Assembly: GCF_020723905.1 (NCBI RefSeq)
Contig: NZ_DYHZ01000011.1
Coordinates: 1 to 49,090 of the forward strand
Reading direction: 5' to 3'
DNA length: 49,090 nucleotides
Source of the DNA: Anaerolinea thermophila
GTDB taxonomy: Bacteria; Chloroflexota; Anaerolineae; Anaerolineales; Anaerolineaceae
The notes below the pieces were generated by a model. That model did not search any database, was not told the origin of the DNA, and saw only the letters and a list, made by a program, of their open reading frames with translations. Below, piece by piece: positions 23,597 to 32,906 of the stretch. The translations under genes were made by a program, and so were the position numbers. Position 1 is the stretch's first letter. The number at the start of each line of letters is the position of its first letter.

Positions 23597-25393
23597 ATGA
23601 CCACACTTGAACTGCTCCGTGCTCAGTTAAAACGCGAACGCACCGGCGGAAGTCCGGGAGTGTTCTGGCGTTGCTACGGGTACCTGCGCCCTTACTGGTA
23701 TCTTTCGCTGGGCGCCTACCTGTGCATGCTGGGCATCACCCTGCTCAATCTGGTCACCCCGCAGTTGATTCGCACCATCATTGACCAGGGTATTCGCGCC
23801 GGGAACCTGCCCCTCCTGCGCTGGAGCGTGCTGGGTTTGCTGGGGCTTTCGCTGGTGCGGGGGGTGTTCACCTTTTTGCAGGGGCGCTGGAGCGAGACGG
23901 CTTCACAGAATGTTGCCGCCGACCTGCGCGCCGAAATCCAGAAAAAACTCACCGTCCTGTCCTTTTCCTACCACGACCGCAGTCAGGCAGGCGATATCCT
24001 CTCCCGCGCCATTCAGGATGTGGATCGCATCCGCTTTTTAACGGGCAGAGCCACCCTGCGCATCATTGACGCGGTGGTGATGATGCTGGGCACGGCAATC
24101 ATCCTGCTGTTCATGAACCCATCGCTGGCGCTGGTTGCCATTGCGGTCATGCCTCTGCTGGCATGGCGCGCCATTGATTTTGGCGTGCGCTACCGCCCTC
24201 TTTCGGCACAGATTCAAAAGCAGTTGTCGGTGCTGACCACGCGGGTGGAGCAAAACCTGCGCGGGGCGCGGGTGGTGAAAGCCTTTGCTCAGGAAGAGCG
24301 CGAAATTCAGGACTTTGAGCGGGAAAATGAGAAATGGTACGAACTCACCCGCCAGTCCTCACGGGTGCAGGCAACCGGCACATCCATGCTTCAGTTGATG
24401 GCAAATCTGGCTTCGGTGTTCATTCTGTGGTACGGCGGGAGTATGGTCATCCGCGGCGAACTGACTCTGGGCGCCCTGGTGGCGTTCACCACCTATCTGG
24501 GGCAGTTGCTCAACCCCATGCGCCTGCTGGGCATGTTCATCCCTGCCATTGCCATGGCAGGCGCGGCGGCAGAGCGCGTGTTCGAGATTCTGGATGCCAT
24601 CCCTGAGGTGCAGGAAACCCCCGGCGCGCCCGCCATGCCGCCCTTCCAGGGGTATGTACGCTTCGAAAAGGTCAGTTTTTCCTATGGCAAACGCCGCGAG
24701 GTGCTCAAAGATATCTCTCTGGAAGCCCGTCCCGGCGAAATTGTGGCGCTGGTGGGACCGACCGGCTCCGGCAAGTCCACCATCATTCATCTCATCCCAC
24801 GCTTTTACGACCCCACCGAGGGACAGATCACCATTGACGGGGTGGACATCCGCAGTGTCTCCCTGCGTTCCCTGCGCAGTCAAATCGGCATTGTCCTGCA
24901 GGAAACCACCCTGTTTGCCGCCACCATCCGCGAGAACATTGCCTTTGGGCGCGACGATGCCAGCGAAGAGGAGATTGTGGAAGCCGCTAAAGCCGCACAG
25001 GCGCACGAGTTCATCATGCAGATGCCGCGCGGTTACGATACGCTGGTAGGCGAACGCGGCATCACCCTCTCCGGCGGGCAGAAACAGCGCATTGCCATTG
25101 CCCGCGCCATTCTCACCAATCCGCGCCTGCTGGTTCTGGATGACGCCACTTCCAGCGTGGATTCGGAGACCGAACTCGCCATCCAGCAAGCCCTCGACCG
25201 GCTGATGCAGGGGCGCACCACCTTTGTGATTGCCCACCGGCTCAGCACGGTGATGCGCGCCGACCAGATTCTGGTGCTGGACAGGGGACGCATCGTGGCG
25301 CGCGGCAAACATGAGGAATTGCTGACGTCTTCGCCGTTGTACGCGGAAATCTACCGGCGGCAGTTGAAACCCACCCACGAAAGGAAGGCTTGA
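23597..25393 (+). CDS. ABC exporter half-transporter A (degenerate ATP site)
   Basis: The ~598-residue half-exporter has six spans (residues ~30-310) and a nucleotide-binding domain (~335-585). Walker A is GPTGSGKST, signature ITLSGGQKQR, Walker B LLVLDDATSSVD. The residue after the Walker B Asp is Asp instead of the catalytic Glu, which marks one non-hydrolysing site. The partner gene follows two bases later with the complementary arrangement, so the two form an asymmetric heterodimer like TM287/288 or BmrCD. Likely cargo is drugs or lipids, but it is unknown. Start ATG 23597 is chosen over 23570 because the latter lies in a leader hairpin loop. Confidence 0.9.
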   Translation: MTTLELLRAQLKRERTGGSPGVFWRCYGYLRPYWYLSLGAYLCMLGITLLNLVTPQLIRTIIDQGIRAGNLPLLRWSVLGLLGLSLVRGVFTFLQGRWSETASQNVAADLRAEIQKKLTVLSFSYHDRSQAGDILSRAIQDVDRIRFLTGRATLRIIDAVVMMLGTAIILLFMNPSLALVAIAVMPLLAWRAIDFGVRYRPLSAQIQKQLSVLTTRVEQNLRGARVVKAFAQEEREIQDFERENEKWYELTRQSSRVQATGTSMLQLMANLASVFILWYGGSMVIRGELTLGALVAFTTYLGQLLNPMRLLGMFIPAIAMAGAAAERVFEILDAIPEVQETPGAPAMPPFQGYVRFEKVSFSYGKRREVLKDISLEARPGEIVALVGPTGSGKSTIIHLIPRFYDPTEGQITIDGVDIRSVSLRSLRSQIGIVLQETTLFAATIRENIAFGRDDASEEEIVEAAKAAQAHEFIMQMPRGYDTLVGERGITLSGGQKQRIAIARAILTNPRLLVLDDATSSVDSETELAIQQALDRLMQGRTTFVIAHRLSTVMRADQILVLDRGRIVARGKHEELLTSSPLYAEIYRRQLKPTHERKA

Positions 25394-25395
25394 GC

Positions 25396-27225
25396 ATGGG
25401 ATTCGGCATCGGCGGCGGCACAGGCATGGGGATGGGTCCCGGCGCACTGCTGGACACCTTCGGCGCGGCGGGCGAACGCAAGGGCGAAGCCTTCAATCCC
25501 CGCGTGGTGGTGCGCCTGCTGGCATTCCTCAAGCCCTACTGGCGCATCCTGCTGGTAGCGTTCATCGCCATGCTGGGCGCTACCGGTTTGACCCTGTGGA
25601 TTCCCTACCTGCTCAAGATTGCCATTGACGTGCACATTGCCTCGGGAAACGCTCAGGGGCTGGGACAGGTGGCTCTGCTCACCGGCGCGGCGTATGTGGG
25701 ACTGTACATCACCTCAGCCGGACAGCAGTACCTGCTCTCCCGTGTGGGTCAGCGAGTGCTGGGTGACCTGCGCGCCCGCCTCTTCCGCCATTTGCAGGAA
25801 CTCTCGCTGAGTTACCACGACACCCACATCGTCGGGGTGACCGTCTCGCGGGTGATGAACGATGTGGCGGTAATCAACGAACTGCTTTCGCAGGGCTGGA
25901 TTGCCTTCTTCAGCGACCTGTTCATCCTGACCGGCATCATCGTCATCATGGTTTCGATGAACGCCCGCCTGGCACTGCTGGCATTTCTGGTTCTGCCGTT
26001 GATGGTGCTGGCAACGCGCTGGTTTGCCCGCGCGGCGCAGTCTGCCTTCCGCGAAACCCGCACGCGGGTGGCGGCAGTGGTGGGCAATCTGGCGGAAGAA
26101 ATCGCCGGCATGCGGGTGATTCAAGCCTTTGCCCGCGAGGAAGCCACCCAGGAACGCTTCCGCGAGGTCAATGTTGCCAACCGTGACGCCAACATCAGCG
26201 CCATGTCGCTCTCGTTCCTCTACATGCCCGCCATCGAGTTCCTCAGCACTCTGGCAACGGCGGTGGTGCTGTGGTTTGGCGGACAGATGGCGCTGGACGG
26301 GACGGTCACCGTGGGGTTGCTGGTGGCGTTCCTTTCTTACGTTTCGCGCTTCTTCCAGCCCATTCAGGAACTGGCGCGCCTGTACACCACCCTGCAAGCC
26401 GCCATGGCAGGTGGTGAGCAGGTGCTCCATCTGCTGGACACTCAGCCCGACGTGCGCGACGCTCCCGACGCCGTCGAAATGCCGCCCATCCGCGGCGAGA
26501 TCCTCTTTCAGGATGTCTCTTTCCGCTACCGTCCGGATACGCCCGAAGTCCTGCACCGCGTCAACCTGCACATCCAGCCCGGTCAGCGGGTGGCGCTGGT
26601 GGGACCGACCGGTGCGGGCAAGACCACCATTGCCAACCTGACGGCGCGCTTCTACGAGGTCACCGAAGGCGCCGTGTTGATTGACGGCATAGATGTGCGG
26701 CGGGTGCGGCAGGACAGTCTGCGCCGACAAATTGGCATTGTGCCGCAGGATTCGTTCCTCTTTGCCGGGACGATTGCCGAGAACATCCGCTTTGGCAAGC
26801 CCGATGCCAGCGATGCCGAGGTAGAACAGGCGGCGCGGCTGGCAAATGCCCACGAATTCATCCTCAACCTGCCCGAGGGCTACCAGACGCCGGTGCTGGA
26901 AAACGCCGCCAACCTCTCAGTGGGACAGCGCCAGTTGATTTGCATCGCCCGCGCCATTCTCACCAATCCGCGCATCCTCATTCTGGACGAAGCCACCGCC
27001 AACATTGACACCGTCAGCGAGGCGCTGATTCAGGAAGCGCTGGAGCGCCTGATGGAAGGGCGCACCGCGCTGATCATCGCTCACCGCCTGTCCACCATCC
27101 ACAACGCCGACCTGATTCTGGTGATTCAGGACGGGGAAATCGTCCAGCGCGGCACGCACGGCGAGTTGATTGCTCAGCCGGGTCTGTACCGCACACTGTA
27201 TGAGAAGCAATTCCGTCTGGGGTAA
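25396..27225 (+). CDS. ABC exporter half-transporter B (catalytic partner)
   Basis: The protein has 609 residues. An unusual Gly/Met-rich N-terminus (MGFGIGGGTGMGMGPGALLD) precedes six spans (~45-325) and a nucleotide-binding domain (~355-600). Walker A is GPTGAGKTT, Walker B ILILDEATANID with the catalytic Glu, and H-loop IAHRLST. The signature is LSVGQRQ rather than LSGGQ. Paired with half A (LSGGQ, DD), this gives one consensus and one degenerate ATP site. The start at 25396 has AAGGAAGG seven bases upstream; the in-frame TTG at 25390 is less likely. The stop of A lies just before the start, so the pair is coupled. No regulator gene is adjacent. Confidence 0.92.
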   Translation: MGFGIGGGTGMGMGPGALLDTFGAAGERKGEAFNPRVVVRLLAFLKPYWRILLVAFIAMLGATGLTLWIPYLLKIAIDVHIASGNAQGLGQVALLTGAAYVGLYITSAGQQYLLSRVGQRVLGDLRARLFRHLQELSLSYHDTHIVGVTVSRVMNDVAVINELLSQGWIAFFSDLFILTGIIVIMVSMNARLALLAFLVLPLMVLATRWFARAAQSAFRETRTRVAAVVGNLAEEIAGMRVIQAFAREEATQERFREVNVANRDANISAMSLSFLYMPAIEFLSTLATAVVLWFGGQMALDGTVTVGLLVAFLSYVSRFFQPIQELARLYTTLQAAMAGGEQVLHLLDTQPDVRDAPDAVEMPPIRGEILFQDVSFRYRPDTPEVLHRVNLHIQPGQRVALVGPTGAGKTTIANLTARFYEVTEGAVLIDGIDVRRVRQDSLRRQIGIVPQDSFLFAGTIAENIRFGKPDASDAEVEQAARLANAHEFILNLPEGYQTPVLENAANLSVGQRQLICIARAILTNPRILILDEATANIDTVSEALIQEALERLMEGRTALIIAHRLSTIHNADLILVIQDGEIVQRGTHGELIAQPGLYRTLYEKQFRLG

Positions 27226-27286
27226 ACCGCCGGGCGCCTCGCAGGATCAGCCTGCCGAGTCGTCCAGAGTGTGGAAAGAAGATTTT

Positions 27287-28117
27287 CTAGCGCCCTTCAC
27301 GGAAGACGACGCGCACTCCACCGCCACAGGCAGGAACGGAAAGGTCATTGAGCGTATCACTGACCGCACCCACCCGTAAGGTGTACACCACGCCCGCTTC
27401 CATCTGAAAATCGGCATAACCGGGGCTGATTTCCGGCGCCAGACCGGTATAGAACAGTGAAGTCTGGTTTTGTCCCCACACCACCTGCACCGGCACACCC
27501 GCCATGGGATTGCCGTCGCGGTCGAAGACCTCGATGACGAGCCGTCCGGCAGGCAGAGAACCATCGCATACGTCCTGACGGCTCTCGAGCACAAAGGGAG
27601 CATCCAGCGCACGCATGGGCGTTGCTGTGGGACGCGGGGTGAAGGTGGGCACGGGGGTGCGGGTGGGCAGTGGCGGCGTGGGGGTGAAGATCGCCTGTCC
27701 CACTTCCCGGGTGGTCTGGGCTTCCTCTCCCGGAGGAAGGGTGGGCGAGGGCTGAGGGGTGAAAGCGATGCCCTGCGGGTTGGTCAACGCCGCCGCCAGC
27801 AGAGCCAGCGCGCGGGCATCGGCAGGAGAGGCACCTTCGCCCACCAGTTGCTGGGCTTGCATTGCCAGCGAACGGGCGGGGTCTGCCTCACGCAGAAGCG
27901 CCAGCCGTTCCCGCGCCCGCTGAAGATTGCCATCGCTCTGGAACGCCTGTGCAATCAGCAGGCGGTACTCATTGCGGTAGGCTTCGCCCATGGCAGAGGG
28001 ATCAATGTCCACAAACTCCACCGGACTGATCACCAGCGAAATGAGCAGTCCCACCGCCAGTCCCAGAATCAAACCGGTAAACAGGTAAAGGTTGCCGCGG
28101 GATTCGTTGTCGTTCAT
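27287..28117 (-). CDS. Single-span protein with helical repeat, PT-rich linker and Ig-like end
   Basis: The 276-residue protein is not assigned to a named family. One N-terminal span (LYLFTGLILGLAVGLLISLV, 11-30) anchors an outward part. Residues ~45-120 are helical, with EYRLLIAQAFQSDGNLQRAR resembling the same region of the gene just upstream. Residues ~120-175 are a Pro/Thr linker with TPTPPLPTRTPVPTFTPRPT. Residues ~190-276 look like a beta-sandwich of bacterial Ig/CnaB type (LVIEVFDRDGNPMAGVPVQV ... VYTLRVG). Its start overlaps the upstream stop (ATGA), and it ends the hutU operon. A surface or envelope role is likely; nothing ties it to histidine breakdown. Confidence 0.7.
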   Translation of the reverse strand: MNDNESRGNLYLFTGLILGLAVGLLISLVISPVEFVDIDPSAMGEAYRNEYRLLIAQAFQSDGNLQRARERLALLREADPARSLAMQAQQLVGEGASPADARALALLAAALTNPQGIAFTPQPSPTLPPGEEAQTTREVGQAIFTPTPPLPTRTPVPTFTPRPTATPMRALDAPFVLESRQDVCDGSLPAGRLVIEVFDRDGNPMAGVPVQVVWGQNQTSLFYTGLAPEISPGYADFQMEAGVVYTLRVGAVSDTLNDLSVPACGGGVRVVFREGR

Positions 28118-28488
28118 GGCGCAGGTTCTCCCGTTGCGGCAGGGGTCTCCAGCGACTGCAGGGCGCGCGACAGATCGCTCATCACCTGCAGGTCGGCGGG
28201 GTCGTACTGCAAATCGCGGGCGGTGAGCAGCGCCTGGGCAACGGTGCGGGCAGGAGATGCCGGATCAAGCCGCGAGAGACGCTGTACCGCCTGCGCCAGA
28301 TTCTGGTCGCGCTGATACACCTGCGCCACCATGAGTACGTAATCGGCTTTGAAATCGGCGCGCAGGACCTGCGGGGTGAGTTGACCGGGGTCGGGCGTCT
28401 TGATAAGCCAGCCATACACCAGCCCCAGCCCGATTCCGGCGGCGATACTCAACAGGAAGAAGAGAAAGCGGACCGTGCGCATGGGCAT
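28114..28488 (-). CDS. Small single-span protein, paralogous to the next gene
   Basis: The protein has 124 residues: one span (FLFFLLSIAAGIGLGLVYGW, ~8-27), then a helical region with DYVLMVAQVYQRDQNLAQAV that matches EYRLLIAQAFQSDGNLQRAR of the downstream protein. The two are tandem duplicates, and the downstream copy gained a linker and an Ig-like domain. The ATG at 28488 overlaps the hutU TGA (TGATG), so translation is coupled to hutU. I do not recognise the family. Confidence 0.65.
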   Translation of the reverse strand: MPMRTVRFLFFLLSIAAGIGLGLVYGWLIKTPDPGQLTPQVLRADFKADYVLMVAQVYQRDQNLAQAVQRLSRLDPASPARTVAQALLTARDLQYDPADLQVMSDLSRALQSLETPAATGEPAP

Positions 28489-30140
28489 CACTTCAGCATG
28501 GGGATTTTAATGCCGTGCCGTCTGGCGGCGGCGATGGCTTCGGGGTAACCGGCATCGGCGTGGCGCACCACCCCCATTCCCGGGTCGGTGGTGAGGACGC
28601 GCTCCAGCCGTCTGGCGGCTTCGGGAGTGCCGTCGGCGACAATGACCATGCCGGCATGTTGACTGTAGCCAATGCCCACACCCCCGCCGTGATGGAAGGA
28701 GACCCACGTTGCCCCACCCACGGCATTGATGAGAGCGTTGAGGATGGGCCAGTCGCTGATGGCGTCACTGCCGTCGCGCATGCCTTCGGTCTCGCGGTTG
28801 GGCGATGCCACACTGCCCGCATCCAGATGATCGCGCCCGATGACGATGGGCGCTTTGAGAATGCCCTTTGCCACCATCTCGTTAAACTTCAACCCGGCAA
28901 GGGCGCGCTCGCCGTATCCCAGCCAGCAGATGCGCGCCGGTAAACCCTGGAAAGGCACTTTCTCGCGCGCCATCTTCAGCCAGCGGTGCAGATGTTCATC
29001 CTCAGGGAAGAGTTCCATGACGGCTTCATCGGTGCGGTAGATGTCCTCGGGGTCTCCGGAGAGGGCTACCCAGCGGAAGGGGCCCTTGCCTTCGCAGAAG
29101 AGCGGGCGGATGTAGGCAGGGACAAAGCCGGGGAAGGCAAAGGCGTCTCTGACGCCCTGATCGTAGGCGCGCTGACGCAGGTTGTTGCCGTAGTCGAACA
29201 CCTCACTACCGCGCTTCTGGAATTCCAGCATGGCTTGCACGTGCCGCGCCATGGACTGCAGCGAACGGCGTTCGTATTCCTGCGGGTCCCGACGGCGCAG
29301 ATCGGCGGCTTCTTCCACGCTCAAACCTGCGGGGATGTAGGAAAGCACATCATGTGCGGGGGTCTGATCGGTAACCACATCGGGCACCACCCCGCGGATG
29401 ACCAGTTCGGGGTACACTTCGGCGGCGTTGCCAATCAGCCCGATGGAGCGGGGCTGGTGGCGGGCTTTGGCTTCTTCCACCAGCGTCATGGCTTCCTCGA
29501 GGGTATCCACCACCACGTCCACATAACCAATTTCCTGACGGCGTCTGGCGCGGGCGGGGTCCACCTCGACAATCAAGCCCACGCCCTCGTTCATGGTGAT
29601 GGCAAGCGGCTGAGCGCCACCCATGCCGCCCAGTCCGGCGGTGAGGACGAATCTGCCACGCAGACTGCCCCAGCCGCGCTGGCGTGCCAGCGAGCCGAGG
29701 GTCTCATACGTACCCTGCAGGATGCCCTGCGTGCCGATGTAAATCCACGAACCGGCGGTCATCTGCCCGTACATGATCAGTCCCTTTGCCGCCAGTTGAT
29801 CGAAGTGTTCCTGAGTTGCCCAGTGCGGCACCAGATTGCTGTTGGCAATCAGCACCCGCGGAGCATCAGGGTGTGTTTTGAAGATGGCAACCGGCTTGCC
29901 CGACTGCACCAGCAGGGTCTCGTCGTTTTCCAGGTTGCGCAGGCTCTCAAGGATGGCGTCAAAGGCTTCCCATGAGCGGGCGGCCTGTCCCCGTCCCCCG
30001 TAAACGATGAGATCTTCGGGTTTTTCAGCAACCTCGGGGTCAAGGTTGTTTTGAATCATGCGGTAAGCGGCTTCAGTCAGCCAGGATTTACAGGATAACT
30101 GCGTCCCGCGTGGGGCACGAACGGTTCGAGGGGATGACAT
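28488..30140 (-). CDS. hutU: Urocanate hydratase
   Basis: The 550-residue cytosolic enzyme uses tightly bound NAD+ as electrophile to turn urocanate into imidazolonepropionate in histidine degradation. Conserved blocks include [57 protein letters not shown] (dinucleotide binding) and a C-terminal [20 protein letters not shown]. The start ATG 30140 has GGAGG five bases upstream and gives the standard length; the longer open frame runs backward through the tRNA-Ser gene and is not real. No other hut genes are in the window. Two small envelope genes are coupled downstream, an unusual operon. Confidence 0.96.
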   Translation of the reverse strand: MSSPRTVRAPRGTQLSCKSWLTEAAYRMIQNNLDPEVAEKPEDLIVYGGRGQAARSWEAFDAILESLRNLENDETLLVQSGKPVAIFKTHPDAPRVLIANSNLVPHWATQEHFDQLAAKGLIMYGQMTAGSWIYIGTQGILQGTYETLGSLARQRGWGSLRGRFVLTAGLGGMGGAQPLAITMNEGVGLIVEVDPARARRRQEIGYVDVVVDTLEEAMTLVEEAKARHQPRSIGLIGNAAEVYPELVIRGVVPDVVTDQTPAHDVLSYIPAGLSVEEAADLRRRDPQEYERRSLQSMARHVQAMLEFQKRGSEVFDYGNNLRQRAYDQGVRDAFAFPGFVPAYIRPLFCEGKGPFRWVALSGDPEDIYRTDEAVMELFPEDEHLHRWLKMAREKVPFQGLPARICWLGYGERALAGLKFNEMVAKGILKAPIVIGRDHLDAGSVASPNRETEGMRDGSDAISDWPILNALINAVGGATWVSFHHGGGVGIGYSQHAGMVIVADGTPEAARRLERVLTTDPGMGVVRHADAGYPEAIAAARRHGIKIPMLK

Positions 30141-30304
30141 GCACACCTCCATCTGGGATTGTGTTTTCATTATAACCGCAAACAGGAGAAGGGGACTACA
30201 GGTTGCGCTGTCTCGCACTTGCAAAGAGCGGGAGGGTCCTGTTCCCGCTTTGCAAAGAAATTGCCCCCAAACTCCCGCCAGTTTTCCTCTTCTCCCCTCA
30301 ATTT

Positions 30305-30313
30305 TGGTATAAT
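30305..30313 (+). promoter_or_regulatory. Promoter of tRNA-Ser
   Basis: TGGTATAAT is an extended -10 element (TGn plus perfect TATAAT) 14 bases before the mature tRNA 5' end. No clear -35 is present. Confidence 0.65.
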
Positions 30314-30327
30314 GGGGGTGCTCAAAC

Positions 30328-30419
<92 letters not shown>

Positions 30420-30520
30420 TTGGGGCGCCGTGCGCGCCCTTTTTTGTTTCCCCGGTCCCCGCAAACCCCGCTTCTCTTCACGAACGAACAGATTGTCCGA
30501 CCAAGATTCCCCGCTCCCCG

Positions 30521-30529
30521 TGCTATAAT
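30521..30529 (+). promoter_or_regulatory. Extended -10 promoter predicting a leaderless tsaE mRNA
   Basis: TGCTATAAT (TGn plus perfect -10) ends six bases before the ATG of tsaE (30536), so the expected +1 is the A of the start codon. There is no ribosome site. It drives a long run of overlapping genes (tsaE to the flippase). Confidence 0.65.
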
Positions 30530-30535
30530 TTGACC

Positions 30536-31030
30536 ATGCCGATTCTGGACGCGCACACCTTTGAATTCTTCAGCCGGAGCGCCGAGCAGACCCGCCGTCT
30601 GGGCGGGCGTCTGGGGAGGCTTTTAAATGTGGGCGACCTGGTTTGCCTTTCGGGCGACCTGGGCAGTGGCAAAACCACGCTGGTGCAGGGCATGGCGCAG
30701 GGATGGGGCTCACTCGACCCCGTCTCCAGCCCCACCTTCATCCTCGTCAACGAATACCGCCGTGCCGACGGCGCCTGCCTGTTTCATCTGGACGCCTACC
30801 GCCTGACTCACGTGGAAGAGGCGGAAGAACTGGACTTTGAGCGCATGCTGGAATGCGGCGCGCTGGTGATCGAGTGGCCCGAGCACATCCAAGCCGTCCT
30901 TCCGGCTGAGTGTCTGTGGATTTCACTGCGCTACGTGGAAGAGGAACAGCGGCATCTGCTCTTTCAGAGCCGCGGCGGGCGCTACGACAGCCTGCTGAAC
31001 GAATTTCGCCAGAAGGTGGTCAGGGTATGA
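30536..31030 (+). CDS. tsaE: tRNA threonylcarbamoyladenosine biosynthesis ATPase TsaE
   Basis: The 164-residue P-loop ATPase works with TsaB and TsaD in making t6A37 on ANN-decoding tRNAs. Walker A is GDLGSGKTT (40-48). The family blocks [19 protein letters not shown] and a late VIEWPEH are all present. The start at 30536 gives the normal family length; the longer open frame would run back into the tRNA. It overlaps tsaB by four bases (ATGA). Confidence 0.95.
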   Translation: MPILDAHTFEFFSRSAEQTRRLGGRLGRLLNVGDLVCLSGDLGSGKTTLVQGMAQGWGSLDPVSSPTFILVNEYRRADGACLFHLDAYRLTHVEEAEELDFERMLECGALVIEWPEHIQAVLPAECLWISLRYVEEEQRHLLFQSRGGRYDSLLNEFRQKVVRV

Positions 31031-31701
31031 GCCTGTTGCTGGCAGTGGATACTTCAACCCAGTGGACCGGGCTGGCGCTCTACGACGGCGCGCGCGTGCT
31101 GGGCGAGATGACCTGGATGACCCGCGGACATCACACCGTGGAGACCGCCCCCGCCATCCAGCGCCTGCTGGAACAATCGGGGGCACGCATGGAGCAGATT
31201 GACTGCTTTGCCGCCGCACTGGGACCGGGCTCGTTCACCAGCCTGCGCATTGGGCTGGCGCTGGTCAAGGGCATGGCGCTTACCCTGCGTAAACCTGTCA
31301 TCGGCATTCCCACCCTGGACTTCCTCGCCGAAGCCCTGCCGGTGCAGGAATTTCCCCTTGCCGCGGTTCTGCAAGCCGGGCGCGGCAGGCTGGCACTGGT
31401 GTGGTACCGCGCCGTGAAGGGGCGCTGGAAGGCGCAGGGTGAGCCGCAAATCATCACTGCGGCGGCACTGGCGGAGCAGATTCAGGAACCCACCCTGGTG
31501 GCAGGCGAACTGACCCCCGAAGAACGCGAACTGCTTCAGCGCAAACGCGGCAATCTCCTGCTGGCTTCACCGGCGCTCTCCACCCGCCGCCCTTCGTTTC
31601 TGGCAGAACTTGCCTGGGAGCGCTTTCAGGCGGGCAGGGTAGATGACCCTGTCAGCCTGGCGCCCATTTACCTTCATGTGGGGGAGGTCATTCCGTCGTG
31701 A
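31027..31701 (+). CDS. tsaB: t6A synthesis scaffold protein TsaB
   Basis: The 224-residue ASKHA-fold protein is an inactive relative of TsaD and forms the TsaBD core for t6A tRNA modification. It begins [20 protein letters not shown], followed by the TsaB signature AAALGPGSFTSLRIGLALVK and GIPTLDFLAEALP. The C-terminal region is the usual variable half. Coupled to tsaE upstream (ATGA) and to rimI downstream (GTGA), it keeps the common bacterial order tsaE-tsaB-rimI. Confidence 0.95.
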   Translation: MSLLLAVDTSTQWTGLALYDGARVLGEMTWMTRGHHTVETAPAIQRLLEQSGARMEQIDCFAAALGPGSFTSLRIGLALVKGMALTLRKPVIGIPTLDFLAEALPVQEFPLAAVLQAGRGRLALVWYRAVKGRWKAQGEPQIITAAALAEQIQEPTLVAGELTPEERELLQRKRGNLLLASPALSTRRPSFLAELAWERFQAGRVDDPVSLAPIYLHVGEVIPS

Positions 31702-32249
31702 TTCCGGCGGAGATTTGCGTTCGTCCGATGCAGGTGGAGGACATCCCCGAGGTGCATGCCATTGACGTGCTCTCGTTCAGTCTGCCGTGGTCCGAGCGCA
31801 GTTACCGCTTTGAAGTGACCGAAAACACCGCCTCCTCGCCGTGGGTTGCCGAAGCGCACTTCACCGATGGCTCGCGCCGTATCGTCGGCATGATGGTCAA
31901 CTGGATCATCCTCGATGAAGTCCACATTGCCACCATTGCCGTGCATCCCGACTACCGGCGGATGGGCATTGCCCGCCTCCTGCTGGACAAAGGTCTGCGG
32001 GAGGCATTTGAACGGGGCGCGCGTATGGCGTTTCTGGAAGTGCGCCGCAGCAACACCGCCGCGCAAAAACTGTACGAATCCTTTGGCTTTCGGGTGGAAG
32101 GCGTCCGCCCGAAGTATTATCAGGACAATCAGGAAGATGCTTTGCTGATGACCCTGAACCCGCTGGATGAAACGACCCTGCAACACCTGGCGGATCCCTC
32201 AGAGCAAAATTCAACCGGAGGTGAGAGGTGCAACCCGATCAAATCCTGA
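31698..32249 (+). CDS. rimI: GNAT N-acetyltransferase, RimI type
   Basis: The 183-residue GNAT protein modifies the N-terminal alanine of ribosomal protein S18 in E. coli; here the target is inferred from family and context. It shows the start VRPMQVEDIPEVHAID, IATIAVHPDYRRMGIARLLL (the acetyl-CoA pyrophosphate loop R-R-M-G-I-A) and ARMAFLEVRRSNTAAQKLYE with Y-E-S-F-G-F. The start is GTG 31698, overlapping the tsaB stop (GTGA). The C-terminal ~20 residues overlap the UDG gene. Confidence 0.9.
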   Translation: MIPAEICVRPMQVEDIPEVHAIDVLSFSLPWSERSYRFEVTENTASSPWVAEAHFTDGSRRIVGMMVNWIILDEVHIATIAVHPDYRRMGIARLLLDKGLREAFERGARMAFLEVRRSNTAAQKLYESFGFRVEGVRPKYYQDNQEDALLMTLNPLDETTLQHLADPSEQNSTGGERCNPIKS

Positions 32250-32887
32250 GTACCATTGCCCGGCAGGTCAGCGAGTGCAAGCGCTGTCCCCTGCACTACT
32301 CGCGCAAGAAAGCCGTCCCCGGCGAAGGTCCCGCACAGGCAGAGATCATGATGATTGGCGAAGGACCCGGCTTTTACGAAAACGAGCAGGGACGTCCTTT
32401 TGTAGGCGCGGCGGGCAAATTTCTGGACGAATTGCTGGAAACATGCGGCATCGCCCGCAAGGATGTCTTCATCACCAACGTGGTCAAATGCCGTCCGCCG
32501 GGCAACCGCGACCCACAGCCCGAAGAACTGGAAGCCTGCAGCGACTACCTCGACCGGCAGATTGAAGCCATCAACCCCAGAGTCATCGTCACCCTGGGAC
32601 GCTTCTCCATGGCGAAATTTCTGCCGGGGGTGAAGATCAGCGAAGTGCACGGGCAATCTTTCTGGCGCAACGGTCGGCTGATTGTGCCCATGTACCACCC
32701 TGCCGCCGCCCTGCACCAGCCTTCGCTCAAAGCCAGCGTGGAGCGCGATTTTGCCCGCCTGAGCGAGTATGTGCAGACCGCCCGACAGCGCGGGCAGGCG
32801 GCAGAAAAGCCCGTTTTGGAAGAAAAAGAAGAAACAACCGGGGACTCCCCGGCGAAAGATCAACCCACCCAACTCTCATTATTCTAG
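32228..32887 (+). CDS. Family-4 uracil-DNA glycosylase (iron-sulfur) with clamp-binding tail
   Basis: The 219-residue enzyme removes uracil from DNA. Four Cys (C17, C20, C88, C104) match the [4Fe-4S] ligands of family 4. Motif A is GEGPGFYENEQGRPFVGAAG (45-64), and motif B near the C-terminal third is YHPAAALHQ. Family-4 enzymes are common in thermophiles. After residue ~185 comes a charged flexible tail ending QLSLF, a close match to the bacterial beta-clamp-binding pentapeptide (QL(S/D)LF), so recruitment to replication forks is likely. Translation starts at GTG 32228, overlapping rimI by 22 bases, with GGAGGTGA just upstream. Confidence 0.92.
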   Translation: MQPDQILSTIARQVSECKRCPLHYSRKKAVPGEGPAQAEIMMIGEGPGFYENEQGRPFVGAAGKFLDELLETCGIARKDVFITNVVKCRPPGNRDPQPEELEACSDYLDRQIEAINPRVIVTLGRFSMAKFLPGVKISEVHGQSFWRNGRLIVPMYHPAAALHQPSLKASVERDFARLSEYVQTARQRGQAAEKPVLEEKEETTGDSPAKDQPTQLSLF

Positions 32888-32906
32888 AAGGGGGATTTCC
32901 TTTTCC

